From positions 1-64,000 of the forward strand of contig NZ_JACVAP010000002.1 of NCBI RefSeq assembly GCF_014851915.1: DNA of 64,000 nt. The letters run 5' to 3'. This stretch comes from Xanthomonas sp. XNM01. Its GTDB lineage: Bacteria > Pseudomonadota > Gammaproteobacteria > Xanthomonadales > Xanthomonadaceae. The position numbers and the translations under genes were made by a program. The notes beneath the pieces were generated by a model. It worked only from the letters and a program-made list of their open reading frames with translations, was not told where the DNA came from and did not search any database. Shown here piece after piece: positions 16,954 to 28,769 of this stretch; the first letter of the stretch is position 1, and every line of letters begins with the position of its first letter.

Positions 16954-17574
16954 ATGTCCCCCCGTTCCATTTCCATCACCGCACTGGCCATGCTGGCGGG
17001 GCTGCTGTCGTTCGTGGCCGCGTCGCTGTTCGCCGGGCTGGCCATCGAGGGCTACTCGCACCTGCGCCATCCACTGGCGATGCTGGGCGCGCTGCAGGCG
17101 CCGCACGGGCGCGTGTTCGGCCTGTTCGCCTTCGTCGGCCCGGGCCTGGCAGGTGCGTGGGTGGCACTGGTGCTGCGTGGGCGGCTGCCCCCGGCCGCGG
17201 CGCTGCCCGCCCGCATCGGCGCGCAGTTGATCCTGCTCGCGGCGCTGGCGTTCGCGGCGCAGGGGCTGTTGCCGCTGGATCTGGAGTCGCTCGACAGTGG
17301 CCGCAGCGGGTACCACGCCACCGCCTGGCTGCTCTGGGCACTGGCATTTCCGCTGGGCGCGCTGCTGCTCGCAGCCGGGACGCGCCGCTTTGCGGACTGG
17401 CGCGCGCTGGCGCTGGTCGGCGTGGTCGCGGCATTGCTGCTGGTCGCCTGTGGCTTCCTGACCAGCGGCTGGATCGGAGCGGCCATCGCCCAGCGTCTTG
17501 CCTGCGCGGCCTGGCTGGGCTGGAACCTGCATGCCGCCGTCGTCGCTGGCCGCGTGGTACCTGCCAGCGCGTGA
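16954..17574 (+). CDS. DUF998-family membrane protein
   Basis: 206 residues with six hydrophobic helices. SHLRHPLAMLGALQAPHGRVFGLFAF after helix 1 and GYHATAWLLWALAFPLGALLLA match the DUF998 pattern (conserved S-x-LG near helix 1, His in helix 4). Function unknown. GCGCGGAGCA precedes the ATG at 16954. The downstream 283 bp up to 17857 hold no recognisable gene. Confidence 0.75.
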   Translation: MSPRSISITALAMLAGLLSFVAASLFAGLAIEGYSHLRHPLAMLGALQAPHGRVFGLFAFVGPGLAGAWVALVLRGRLPPAAALPARIGAQLILLAALAFAAQGLLPLDLESLDSGRSGYHATAWLLWALAFPLGALLLAAGTRRFADWRALALVGVVAALLLVACGFLTSGWIGAAIAQRLACAAWLGWNLHAAVVAGRVVPASA

Positions 17575-17857
17575 CGCCGGCAGCGGCGTGAGGGGAACGC
17601 CGCAGATCGCCCGGGGACACTGCCGGATCGACAGCGTCCCATAGCGCGTGTGGCTGCGATGCGGTCTGCGTCGCCGTGCGCCGCTGCGGGGTCCGGCCCG
17701 GTGGCGGCGACGCCCGCACCCGCGCCGCCCGGAACATCATGGGACGCCTTCGTGATGCGGGTTGCCTGCCGCGCACTGTGCGGCCGGCAGCGCTCCGCGT
17801 GTCCGGTCGTACGCGGACATGCGCGGGGGGCCTGGCAGCGGTCCCTGCGTGGATGCT

Positions 17858-19165
17858 TCAGGGTGCGGCGGCAACGCCGGGCTGCTTGTGGATCACGCCG
17901 TCCTTCATCACGAAGGCCACGTCCATCACCACGTTGATGTCCTCCAGCGGATTGCCGGCCACCGCGATCACGTCGGCGCGCTTGCCGCTTTCCAGCGTGC
18001 CCTGGTCGTCCACGCCCAGCACCTCGGCTGCGTGGATGGTCGCGGCCTGCAGCGCCTGCGCGGCCGGCATGCCGGCTTCGACCATGTAGAGGAACTCGCG
18101 CGCGTTGTCGCCGTGCGGTCCTACGCCCATGTCGGTGCCGAAGGCGATCTTCACCCCGCCACGCCAGGCGCGGGCGAAGGTGTCCTGGATCTGCTGGCCG
18201 ATGCGCGCGGCCTTGGGTCGCACGACCTCGGGGAAGTAGCCGTCGATCTTCGCCTTGTCGGCGACGAAGCGGCCGGCGTGGATCGTCGGCACGTACCAGG
18301 TGCCGCGCTGCTTCATCAGGCGGATCACCTCGTCGTCCATGTAGGTGCCGTGCTCGATGCTGGTCACCCCGGCCAGCACCGCGCGCTTCATGCCCTCGGT
18401 GCCGTGCGCGTGCGCGGCCACGGTGTAGCCGTAGTCGCCGGCGGTCTGGACGATGGCCTGCAGTTCGTCCTGCATGAACTGCGGTGCGTCGCCTGAGCGC
18501 GCGTAGCTGAGCACGCCGCCGGTGGCGGTGACCTTGATCACGTCGCTGCCGTCCTTGTAGCGCTGGCGCACGGCCTGGCGCGCGTCCTCGGGCGAGTTGA
18601 TCACGCCCTCGGTCGGGCCGGGCGGGCCCATCAGGTGCGAGAGCATCGAGTTCCAGCCGTTGGACGGGTCGGCATGCCCCCCGGTGGTGGCGATCGACTT
18701 GCCGGCGGCGAAGATCCGCGGGCCCTTCACCAGGCCCTGGTTGATGGCGTCGCGCAGATGCGGGGCGACTTCGCCGCCGAGGTCGCGCACGCTGGTGAAG
18801 CCGGCCAGCAGGGTCTTCTCGGCATAGCCGACCGAGCGGTAGGCGTAATCGACCGGATCCAGCCGGAACCCCTCGGAATAGCTCTGCGGACTGGACTGGC
18901 TGCCCAGGTGCACGTGCAGGTCGGTCCAGCCGGGCATGCAGGTATGGCCGCGCAGGTCGACCGAGGGCACGCCATACACGTCGGCATGGCCGCCGCTGAT
19001 GATCTGGCCGATCCTGCCGTTCTCGATCACCAGCGTGTGCGGGCCGATCAGGCGGCCGCTGCGTGCGTCGAACACCTCCCCGCAGTGCAGGGTGGCGTGG
19101 CCCGTGGCGGCGGCCGCGGACGGGGCCAGGACGGCGGTGGCCAGCAGAAGCAGGGTCGGGCGCAT
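17858..19165 (-). CDS. exported metal-dependent amidohydrolase (prolidase/imidazolonepropionase-like)
   Basis: 435 residues with a signal peptide (1-20, APSAAAATG). Amidohydrolase fold: WTDLHVHLG (metal His84, His86), VIKVTATGG (Lys position of the carbamate bridge), AAHAHG, SIEHGTY and the catalytic Asp in FGTDMG. These features match the group containing Xaa-Pro dipeptidases and carboxypeptidases acting on N-acyl or C-terminal basic residues. Export suggests extracytoplasmic peptide degradation. Substrate cannot be assigned from sequence; it is distinct from HutI, which is cytoplasmic. Confidence 0.85.
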   Translation of the reverse strand: MRPTLLLLATAVLAPSAAAATGHATLHCGEVFDARSGRLIGPHTLVIENGRIGQIISGGHADVYGVPSVDLRGHTCMPGWTDLHVHLGSQSSPQSYSEGFRLDPVDYAYRSVGYAEKTLLAGFTSVRDLGGEVAPHLRDAINQGLVKGPRIFAAGKSIATTGGHADPSNGWNSMLSHLMGPPGPTEGVINSPEDARQAVRQRYKDGSDVIKVTATGGVLSYARSGDAPQFMQDELQAIVQTAGDYGYTVAAHAHGTEGMKRAVLAGVTSIEHGTYMDDEVIRLMKQRGTWYVPTIHAGRFVADKAKIDGYFPEVVRPKAARIGQQIQDTFARAWRGGVKIAFGTDMGVGPHGDNAREFLYMVEAGMPAAQALQAATIHAAEVLGVDDQGTLESGKRADVIAVAGNPLEDINVVMDVAFVMKDGVIHKQPGVAAAP

Positions 19166-19197
19166 GCGGTCTCTCCGATGGGATCGACCGATGGTAA

Positions 19198-21995
<2,798 letters not shown>

Positions 21996-22013
21996 CCCCG
22001 GGCCTTGAGCCTT

Positions 22014-22069
22014 CATCCCCCATTCGCGCTTCGCGTGAATCGCCCCCAACCTGGGGGCTGGGGTGGGAT
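22014..22069. repeat. intergenic hairpin-pair repeat, copy 1
   Basis: Contains CATCCCCC, an 8-bp stem ATTCGCGC-TTC-GCGTGAAT with one G-T wobble (22022-22040), then CCCCC-N5-GGGGG and CTGGGGTG. Aligns over its length with the copies at 22158 and 22361. Confidence 0.8.
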
Positions 22070-22157
22070 TGCGGGCATGGCTTGATGGGCGCATGGCAGG
22101 CCTTCGTTCAATGATGCTCCGAGTTCCTGCGAAGCCTCGGGCTCCGCCCCGATGCTT

Positions 22158-22214
22158 CCAAACCCCCATCCGTGCTGCGCACGGATCACCCCCGACTCGG
22201 GGGCTGGGGTGTGA
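22158..22214. repeat. intergenic hairpin-pair repeat, copy 2
   Basis: Same layout; the first stem is ATCCGTGC-TGC-GCACGGAT (22168-22186), which differs from copies 1 and 3 at two stem positions, with matching changes on the other arm. The second hairpin is CCCCC-GACTC-GGGGG. The preceding 40 bp (GAGTTCCTGCGAAG..) also align with copy 3. Confidence 0.8.
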
Positions 22215-22360
22215 TCGCACGCATTGGCCAGGCGTCCTGTACGAGCTGGCTTGCCTGCGACCGCCATGCTCAGTTGATTCGGCGCTCGGGGTGGTGCGTG
22301 ACCGGCCGGTGGCCGCTCACGCCCCAGGGTTTCTGCGAACTCCCGGCCCCGACCACATGC

Positions 22361-22418
22361 CTCCAACCCCCATTCGCGCTGCGCGCGAATCGACCCCGAC
22401 CCGGGGCTGGGATGAGGG
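22361..22418. repeat. intergenic hairpin-pair repeat, copy 3
   Basis: Same layout; the first stem is a perfect ATTCGCGC-TGC-GCGCGAAT (22372-22390) and the second hairpin is a shortened CCCC/GGGG. The preceding TTTCTGCGAACTCCCGG matches the flank of copy 2. Confidence 0.8.
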
Positions 22419-22580
22419 CGCGGCATGGTCCGAGAGGCGCAGGTCGGCCGCGGTCCCTCGATGCGCGGGGTGTCTTCGAGCTTCCAGGCGTCTCCATACG
22501 GCAGGTGGGGCGCTCATCATCCCGACGGCGAGCGGTCGGGACTGGAAACGCCGGGCATGGTGCGCGCTCCCGAAGGAGTT

Positions 22581-22607
22581 GTAGGAGGGGCCACAGCCCC
22601 GACCGCC
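22581..22607. repeat. GTAG-type REP sequence 1
   Basis: 27-nt unit beginning GTAGGAG and ending GACCGCC with a GGGGC/GCCCC stem between. Same length and ends as the unit at 61142-61168, and similar to the one at 36729-36755. Confidence 0.7.
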
Positions 22608-22763
22608 AGTCTTCAACACGTGCGGAGCGTCGTTCGTCGTCGGGGCATGTGGTATCGAAGCCCACGCCGGATCGGCGCCGGCATGCTCCTGTCGCGTTCA
22701 CGCCGGTTCGGGCACGCTTGCCGCGGTTGCCGCAACCGGCCCGTCTCGTCCAGACTTCCCTCC

Positions 22764-23315
22764 ATGATCCGTCTCCTTTCCATCCTCGTTCTCGCGCTGG
22801 GCCTCAGTGCCTGTGGTTTCCACCTGCGTGGCGCGCTGACGCTGCCGGACAACACGCCGCCGGTGCGGGTCATCTCGACCACGCCCTACAGCGAGCTGGT
22901 CACGATCCTGGAGCGCAACCTGCGCAACGCCGGCGCCACGGTGGCCGACGCCGACGCCAAGGGCGAGCTGGCCCGGCTGGAGATCGTCTCCGAGCGCTGG
23001 GGCGACCTGCCGATCGCGGTGGACGAGCAGGGCCGTGCCCAGGAGTTCAGCCTGCGCTACGCGGCGATCTTCTCGTTCCGCAATCCGGATGGCTCGGAAA
23101 TGGTGCCGCAGCAGGTGGTCGAACTGTCGCGCGACTACGTTTCGCCACCGGAGGACGCTACCGGCACCAGCACCGAACGCGAGATCCTCGCCGACGAACT
23201 GCGTCGCGAGATGGCCGCCTCGATCCTGCGCCGCATCGACAGCGTGATCCGCGCCGAACTGGCACGCCCGGCCAATCTGCCGGCACCGCCGCCGGCGCCC
23301 GCCGCGGGCAGCTGA
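22764..23315 (+). CDS. lptE: LPS-assembly lipoprotein LptE
   Basis: 183-residue outer-membrane lipoprotein that plugs LptD in the LPS translocon. Signal peptide with lipobox LSAC (acylated Cys17) followed by GFHLRGA, the LptE signature, then VRVISTTPYSELVTIL and the LADELRREMAASILRRI helix. holA starts at the stop codon (TGATG overlap), the usual lptE-holA-nadD order. The in-frame extension upstream of 22764 is repeat DNA, not coding. Confidence 0.93.
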   Translation: MIRLLSILVLALGLSACGFHLRGALTLPDNTPPVRVISTTPYSELVTILERNLRNAGATVADADAKGELARLEIVSERWGDLPIAVDEQGRAQEFSLRYAAIFSFRNPDGSEMVPQQVVELSRDYVSPPEDATGTSTEREILADELRREMAASILRRIDSVIRAELARPANLPAPPPAPAAGS

Positions 23316-24349
23316 TGGAGCTGAGGCCCGACCAGCTGGTCGCGCAGGTGGCTGGCCAGCCGTTGCGCCCGGCCTACCTGATCGCCGGCCCCGAGATCCT
23401 GCACGTACTCGAAGCCGCCGACGCGGTGCGCGCGCGCGCGCGTGCCGACGGGGCCGAGCGCGAGGTGTTCGAGGTCGAGGGCCGCGAGCCGGACTGGGAC
23501 GCGCTGTCGGCCACGTTCAACGCGCCCAGCCTGTTCAGCAGCCGGCGCCTGGTCGAGCTGCGCCTGCCCAGCGGCAAGCCCGGCAAGGCCGGCGGCGAAG
23601 TGATTTCCGCGTTCTGCGCCGACCCGGCACCGGACGTCACCCTGATGATCGTCGCCGACGAGTGGAGCAAGGCCCACCACGGCAAATGGGCCGATGCGCT
23701 GTCGAAGGTCGGCGTGATCTCGATCGCCTGGGCGCTGAAGCCGCACGAGCTGCCCGGCTGGATCGAGCGGCGCCTGCGCGAGCGTGGCCTGCGCGCCACG
23801 GCCGAGGCGGTGCAGGGCCTGGCCGAGCGGGTCGAGGGCAATCTGCTGGCGGCCGCGCAGGAGATCGACAAGCTCGCGCTGCTGGCTCCGGAAGGCACGC
23901 TGGATCTGGAGACGATGCAGGGCCTGGTCGCCGATGCCGCCCGCTATGACGTGTTCCGCCTGGTCGAGGCCGCGTTGTCCGGCCAGGCCGGGCAGGTGGG
24001 CCGGATGCTGGCCGGCCTGCGCGCCGAGGGCGAGGCCGTGGCCGGCCTGACCCCGATGGTGATCCGCGAACTGCTGCGTGCCTCGGCCCTGGCGCGGGCG
24101 CAGGCCCGGGGCGCCAACCTCGCCGCCGAAATGAAATCGCAGGGGTTGTGGGAGGCCCGCCAGGCGCCGTTCAAGCGCGCGCTGCAGCGCCATCCCACGC
24201 CGCTGCGCTGGAACCGCCTGACCGCCTACGCCTCGCGCGTGGACCGGGCAGCGAAGGGGCGGGGGCCGGGCGATCCCTGGCTGCTGCTCGAGCGCCTGCT
24301 GCTGGCCGTGGCCGAGGCCCCCGCGACACGGCTGCTCGCGAGCCGCTGA
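23315..24349 (+). CDS. holA: DNA polymerase III delta subunit
   Basis: 344-residue clamp-loader subunit that opens the beta clamp. Features: PAYLIAGPEILHVLEAADAVR at the N-terminus, ATFNAPSLFSSRRLVELRLP, the SKVGVISIAWALKPHELPGWI linker, helical domain II (VEGNLLAAAQEIDKLALL) and C-terminal collar domain. Start overlaps the lptE stop; nadD follows after 1 bp. Confidence 0.93.
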   Translation: MELRPDQLVAQVAGQPLRPAYLIAGPEILHVLEAADAVRARARADGAEREVFEVEGREPDWDALSATFNAPSLFSSRRLVELRLPSGKPGKAGGEVISAFCADPAPDVTLMIVADEWSKAHHGKWADALSKVGVISIAWALKPHELPGWIERRLRERGLRATAEAVQGLAERVEGNLLAAAQEIDKLALLAPEGTLDLETMQGLVADAARYDVFRLVEAALSGQAGQVGRMLAGLRAEGEAVAGLTPMVIRELLRASALARAQARGANLAAEMKSQGLWEARQAPFKRALQRHPTPLRWNRLTAYASRVDRAAKGRGPGDPWLLLERLLLAVAEAPATRLLASR

Positions 24350-24350
24350 G

Positions 24351-25016
24351 ATGCTGACCGTCCACTACGGCGGCACCTTCGACCCGATCCACAACGGCCA
24401 CCTGGCCATCGCCCGCAGCGCCCGGGATGTCCTGCAGGCGCCGGTGGCGCTGCTGCCGGCGGCCGATCCGCCGCATCGTCCGGCGCCGGGCGCCAGCGCG
24501 GCGCAGCGGGCGCGGATGCTTGAGCTGGCGATCCAGGGCGAGCCCGGGCTGGGTGTGGACCTGCGCGAACTGCGCCGGGCGGGGCCGTCGTATACCGTCG
24601 ATACCCTGCAGGAGCTGCGCGACGAACACGGCCCGGATGCCCCGCTGGCCTGGCTGATCGGCGAGGACAGCCTGCGTGGCCTGGACCGATGGCACCACTG
24701 GACGCGTCTGTTCGACCTGGCCCATCTGGTCGTCGCGGCCCGGGCCGGCACCGGACTGGAGACCGCGCTGCCGGAGGTCGTGGCGCAGGCGCTGGCCATC
24801 CGTCGGGTCGACTCCGTGGCTGCCCTGGTGCAGGCGCCGGCCGGCGCGATCCTGCTGCTGGAGCAGCCGCTGCGCCCCGAGTCGGCCACGGCCGTCAGGG
24901 CCCTTCGCCTGGCGGGCGATCCGGCCTGGCGCGCCTGCGTGCCGGGGCCGGTGGCGGCGTTCATCGACGCCGAGGGGCTGTATCTGGACACGGCATCCAC
25001 CCCCGGTCCGATATAA
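24351..25016 (+). CDS. nadD: nicotinate-nucleotide adenylyltransferase
   Basis: NadD adenylates nicotinate mononucleotide to NaAD in NAD synthesis. 221 residues with GGTFDPIHNGHL (HNGH nucleotidyl-transferase motif 14-17), PPHRPAP, SYTVDTLQELR and WLIGEDSLRGLDRWHHW. The C-terminal ISSTxxR motif appears as the variant ESATAVR. The stop TAA lies within a TATAAT hexamer that may drive rsfS. Confidence 0.95.
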   Translation: MLTVHYGGTFDPIHNGHLAIARSARDVLQAPVALLPAADPPHRPAPGASAAQRARMLELAIQGEPGLGVDLRELRRAGPSYTVDTLQELRDEHGPDAPLAWLIGEDSLRGLDRWHHWTRLFDLAHLVVAARAGTGLETALPEVVAQALAIRRVDSVAALVQAPAGAILLLEQPLRPESATAVRALRLAGDPAWRACVPGPVAAFIDAEGLYLDTASTPGPI

Positions 25017-25017
25017 T
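25012..25017 (+). promoter_or_regulatory. perfect -10 hexamer at the nadD stop, candidate rsfS promoter
   Basis: TATAAT, an exact consensus -10 in GC-rich DNA, includes the nadD stop codon and lies 35 bp before the rsfS TTG start. No good -35 lies 17 bp upstream (TGGACA is 21 bp away). Confidence 0.5.
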
Positions 25018-25051
25018 CCTGGCATCCAACCCGTTTACCGTCGAGTTTCCA

Positions 25052-25447
25052 TTGAGCAACCAGGCCCACGTCATCAAGACCCGTCTCCCCGATCCGGCAC
25101 CGCCGGTCGACCAGCTGCTCGCCCATGTGCGCGAGGCGGTGGAGGAGCTCAAGGGCAAGGACGTGGTCGAGATCGACGTGCGCGGCAGGACCAGCGTCGC
25201 CGACCATCTGGTGATCGTCTCGGGCACCTCGACCCGTCACGTGAAGTCGATCGCCGACGAGGTGGTCAAGTTCGCCAAGAAGCTCGGCGCGATGCCGCTG
25301 GGCGTGGAAGGCGAGCGTGAGGCCGAGTGGGTGCTGGTCGATCTGGGCGACGTGATCGTCCACGTGATGCTGCCGCGCGTGCGTGAGTTCTACGCGCTGG
25401 AGCGCTTGTGGACGGTCGGCGACCAGCCCGCGCGCGACGACGAGTAA
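25052..25447 (+). CDS. rsfS: ribosomal silencing factor RsfS
   Basis: 131-residue RsfS/YbeB protein that binds uL14 on the 50S subunit and blocks subunit joining in starvation. DVVEIDVRGRTSVADHLVIV, GTSTRHVKSIADEVV, GEREAEWVLVDLGDVIVHVM and REFYALERLW are diagnostic. No ATG or GTG suits the conserved N-terminus; TTG at 25052 (LSNQAHVIK) fits best. A J-domain gene separates it from rlmH, its usual neighbour. Confidence 0.93.
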   Translation: MSNQAHVIKTRLPDPAPPVDQLLAHVREAVEELKGKDVVEIDVRGRTSVADHLVIVSGTSTRHVKSIADEVVKFAKKLGAMPLGVEGEREAEWVLVDLGDVIVHVMLPRVREFYALERLWTVGDQPARDDE

Positions 25448-25490
25448 GGCCGTTGTCGCGCGCGCCTGCCGCCCGCGGCGGCAGGACGCG

Positions 25491-26528
25491 ATGAATACCG
25501 CTCCCGTTCCGGCGCCGCCGCTGTCGCTGCTGCTCGATGCCGTTCCGGGCGATACGCCGGAGCACCGGCGGCTGCAGCAGGTGGCGCGACGCCTCGATGC
25601 CTGCCGTGCCGGGCTGGCGGCGTGGCGCGTGGCGCTGGAACGCTGGCATGCCCGCTACCACGCACAGGTCGTGCCGCTGTTCGAACAGCGTTCGAACCTG
25701 GAATGCGATCTGGTCCATCTGCTCGACGGCGCCGATGCCGCGCACCGGCTGACCCGCAGCGAGCGCCTGCTGGTGTCCGGGGCGATCGCCGAGCTGGCCG
25801 GCCTGTTGATCGCCTCCGGCCGCATCGAACTGACGGCGCTGCATGAGCGCCATGCCGCCGTGGCCGTACCGGCCGACGATGCCGGCGACACCGATGCGCC
25901 CGTGATCGAAGAGTGGGAACTGGCGCTGCGCGAGCAGGAACGCCAGCGCGAGCGCGCCCGCCATGCACACGCACGCGGCCGCAGCGAGGCACGGGCCAGA
26001 CGCGCGGCGCGCGCCGCAGCGCCATCGGGCGAGCTGCCGCCGGTGCGGGTGCTGTACCGCAAGCTGGCCGCGGTGCTGCATCCGGACCGCGAGCCCGACG
26101 CCGCCGAGCGCGCGCGCAAGACCGCGCTGATGCAGCGCCTGAACGCCGCGCATGCGGCCGGCGACCTGCTGGGCCTGGTCGAACTGCAACTGGAGATCGG
26201 CCTGGAATCGCCCGAGCGTCTGCGTGCGATGGACGCCTCGCGCGTGGCCGGTTACGCCGACACGCTGGCGCGCCAGCTGGACGAGGCCGAGCGCGAACTG
26301 GAGGGCATGGCCGCTCGCTTCCAGGCCGACTACGGGCTGCGGTTGAAGCGACGCCCGCGTCCGGACCGGCTGGATGCGCTGCTGGCCGACCTCAAGCGCG
26401 CACTGGCCGATGAGAATGCCTGGCTGACCCTGCTGGTGCGGGAGCTGCAGGACGGCCCCACCCTGAAGCGCTGGCTGCGCGAGCGCGACAGCTGGGCGGG
26501 TGCCGCAAACGACGAGGACGCGACATGA
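25491..26528 (+). CDS. J-domain-containing protein between rsfS and rlmH
   Basis: 345 residues. The N-terminal half is helical (about 20-130), then a charged Arg/Ala stretch (EEWELALREQERQRERARHA and following), then a J-domain-like core with VLYRKLAAVLHPDREPD (HPD at 197-199) and a helix III-like segment, and a coiled helical C-terminus. HPD is the motif by which J proteins trigger Hsp70 ATP hydrolysis. The protein lacks the G/F and Cys-rich regions of DnaJ, so it is a type III J protein with unknown client. Its stop overlaps rlmH (ATGA), so the two are co-translated; a ribosome-related client is an inference. Confidence 0.78.
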   Translation: MNTAPVPAPPLSLLLDAVPGDTPEHRRLQQVARRLDACRAGLAAWRVALERWHARYHAQVVPLFEQRSNLECDLVHLLDGADAAHRLTRSERLLVSGAIAELAGLLIASGRIELTALHERHAAVAVPADDAGDTDAPVIEEWELALREQERQRERARHAHARGRSEARARRAARAAAPSGELPPVRVLYRKLAAVLHPDREPDAAERARKTALMQRLNAAHAAGDLLGLVELQLEIGLESPERLRAMDASRVAGYADTLARQLDEAERELEGMAARFQADYGLRLKRRPRPDRLDALLADLKRALADENAWLTLLVRELQDGPTLKRWLRERDSWAGAANDEDAT

Positions 26529-26995
26529 AGGCACGACTGATCGCCACCGGCGAACGCGCCCCCGGCTGGGTGGCGCAGGGATTTTCCGAGTACCAGAAGC
26601 GGCTCTCGCACTGGCTGCCGTTCGACCTGGTCGAGATCGAGCCGGGCCTGCGCGGCAAGGGCCGCGATCCGCAGCGTGCGATCGAGGACGAAGGCCGGCG
26701 CGTACTGGCCGCCCTGCCGAAGAATGCGCACATCGTCGCGCTGGAAGTGACCGGCCGGCAGCTGTCGTCCGAGCAGCTGGCGGTGCGGATGGAGCACTGG
26801 CGCACGCTGGGGCGCGATCTGGCGTTCCTGATCGGCGGCCCGGAAGGACATGCGCCGGAGGTGCTGTCCGCCGCGCACGAAACCTGGTCGATCGGCCCCC
26901 TGACCCTGCCGCACATGCTGGTCCGGCTGGTCGTGGCCGAACAGGTGTACCGCGCGGCGGCGATGCTGGCGAACCACCCTTACCATCGCGCCTGA
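26525..26995 (+). CDS. rlmH: 23S rRNA pseudouridine-1915 N3-methyltransferase RlmH
   Basis: 156-residue SPOUT methyltransferase that methylates pseudouridine 1915 in helix 69 of 23S rRNA on the assembled 70S ribosome. LDFLIGGPEG-type SAM loop (DLAFLIGGPEGHAPEV), IGPLTLPHMLVRLVVAEQVYRA and the C-terminal HPYHR tail are all present. Length is exactly typical. Start overlaps the J-domain gene by 4 bp. Confidence 0.96.
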   Translation: MKARLIATGERAPGWVAQGFSEYQKRLSHWLPFDLVEIEPGLRGKGRDPQRAIEDEGRRVLAALPKNAHIVALEVTGRQLSSEQLAVRMEHWRTLGRDLAFLIGGPEGHAPEVLSAAHETWSIGPLTLPHMLVRLVVAEQVYRAAAMLANHPYHRA

Positions 26996-27141
26996 CGCCT
27001 GACGCCTGCGCCTGCGCCGGGTGACGTGCGCCGCTGTGTAATGGCTCTGCCAGAGCAGGCGCTTCCAATGGGACCGGCTTTGTGCAGGGCGTGGCAGCGG
27101 ATACGTCGCTATTGGATCCATCCGGCGGTGTCTGCATGCTT

Positions 27142-27222
<81 letters not shown>

Positions 27223-27480
27223 GCTGCTTGTGCTTTGTTTTTGCCTGGTTTCTGCTCTTGATCTTCCAGATGCCGTGAAGCGAGCCGAGCATCGCAGCGC
27301 TGGCGGGGGCGAAGAGGCCCACGTGTCTGAGCGCAGCGAGTTGTGGGCCGACCCCGCCAGCGAGAGAAGCGCAGGGCACCGGCGTGGCGCAGCCGCGCCG
27401 GCTCGCGGACCGGCTGTGCTTTCTTTTGGTTACTTTTCTTTGCACAAGCAAAGAAAAGTGACTCGCTCCCACCCGCGCAG
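27223..27480 (+). repeat. interspersed element A
   Basis: Begins GCTGCTTGTGC; contains GTGAAGCGAGCCGAGCATCG, CTGAGCGCAGCGAGTT, GAGAAGCGCAGGGCACC and GGTTACTTTTCTTTGC. All of these recur in the same order, diverged, on the opposite strand in element B. The end carries a perfect 12-bp stem, ACTTTTCTTTGC-ACAA-GCAAAGAAAAGT (27432-27459). Boundaries approximate. Confidence 0.7.
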
Positions 27481-27599
27481 CGGGTAGAGCGAAAGCTCTG
27501 CTGTTGCTTCAGCTTCTGCCGTGAATGGCCTGGGCCACGGATCAACAGGTCAAAGCCGAAGCGAGGGCTTCAGGGCAACAGCTTCCGCGCTGTTGCGCG

Positions 27600-27894
<295 letters not shown>

Positions 27895-28094
27895 GGCTGG
27901 ACATTCAATGGGGAACTGCACTGGATCGAAGGCGGCGCCTGGAAGGCGTTGGAGCTCCAACACCGGATACGGGGGAGCAGGCCGCTGCAGGAACTGCGGG
28001 TGCGTACGGCGCTGCCTGCGTGATACCCAGATCGATCCAGTGGCCGGCATTGGGAGACCAGAGCCGCCGCGTGCGGCGGCTCTGGGCGACGCGC

Positions 28095-28769
28095 TTACTG
28101 CAGGTTGAAGCCGATCGGCACCAGCCCGTAGGCCTGCACCGCGCGGCCCTCCTGCAGTGCAGGCTCGAAACGCCAGCGCTGCTGCACGTGGCGCACCGCC
28201 TCGCGGTCGAGCGAGCGGTTGCCGCTGCTGCGTTCGACCGTGACCTCCAGCGGCCTGCCGTCGACATCGACCAGCACGCGCAGGAGCACCGTGCCTTCCG
28301 CCCCGGTACGCAGCGCGTCGCGGGGATACGGCGGTGGCGGGGCGACGGCATAGCGCAGCTGGGCGCCCTGCAACGGCGGGCCGACCGGGCCGGGCGTGGC
28401 GTCCAGCTGCGCCAGGCTGTCGCCCGGCGTGGCCGGCAGGCTGCCGCCATCGACGATGACCGGCATGCTGGGGACGACGCTGGGCTGCACCGTCACAGGA
28501 GCGAGTACCGGGCGCTGGCGTGGCGGCTGCTCGGTCCGCAGTTCGGCCTGGATCGGCGGGGTCGGCGTGACCGGGACGACGCGTTCCACCGTCCAGCGCG
28601 ACGGCGGGTCCTCCGGAGCGAGCAGCGGCAGGGCGGGGCGGGTCAGCGGCAGCAGCAGGAGCAGCGCGGCCAGGACGTGGACGGCGATGACGCCGCTGAG
28701 CGACAGGATCCGCGGCAGATCGAGGCGGACCGAGGGGGACGAGAACGGGGACGGCGACGTGCGAACCAT
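28095..28769 (-). CDS. TonB-like energy-transducer protein
   Basis: 224 residues: cytoplasmic start, one transmembrane helix (about 22-42, GVIAVHVLAALLLLLPL), a Pro-rich periplasmic linker (TPTPPIQAELRTEQPPRQRP) and a C-terminal TonB_C domain (PPPPYPRDALRTGAEGTVLL, VDGRPLEVTVERSSGNRSLD, WRFEPALQEG). Such proteins energise outer-membrane receptors. ATG 28769 chosen for its GGAGGTGG ribosome site; upstream in-frame sequence is not protein-like. exbB/exbD are not adjacent, so it must use ExbBD made elsewhere. Confidence 0.88.
   Translation of the reverse strand: MVRTSPSPFSSPSVRLDLPRILSLSGVIAVHVLAALLLLLPLTRPALPLLAPEDPPSRWTVERVVPVTPTPPIQAELRTEQPPRQRPVLAPVTVQPSVVPSMPVIVDGGSLPATPGDSLAQLDATPGPVGPPLQGAQLRYAVAPPPPYPRDALRTGAEGTVLLRVLVDVDGRPLEVTVERSSGNRSLDREAVRHVQQRWRFEPALQEGRAVQAYGLVPIGFNLQ

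Larger units (their letters stand above)
21996..22763. other. repeat-rich intergenic region between leuS and lptE, no gene seen
   Basis: About 770 bp. Frames on both strands give recurring low-complexity peptides such as TPAPRLGAIHAKREWG, which are translations of the repeats below. It holds three copies of a hairpin-pair repeat and one GTAG-type REP sequence. The lptE start has no obvious Shine-Dalgarno. Confidence 0.7.

Noticed and set aside
22013-22701. Several 100-145-codon frames in the leuS-lptE gap
   Set aside because: Their peptides repeat because the DNA repeats; stems and C/G runs explain the open frames.
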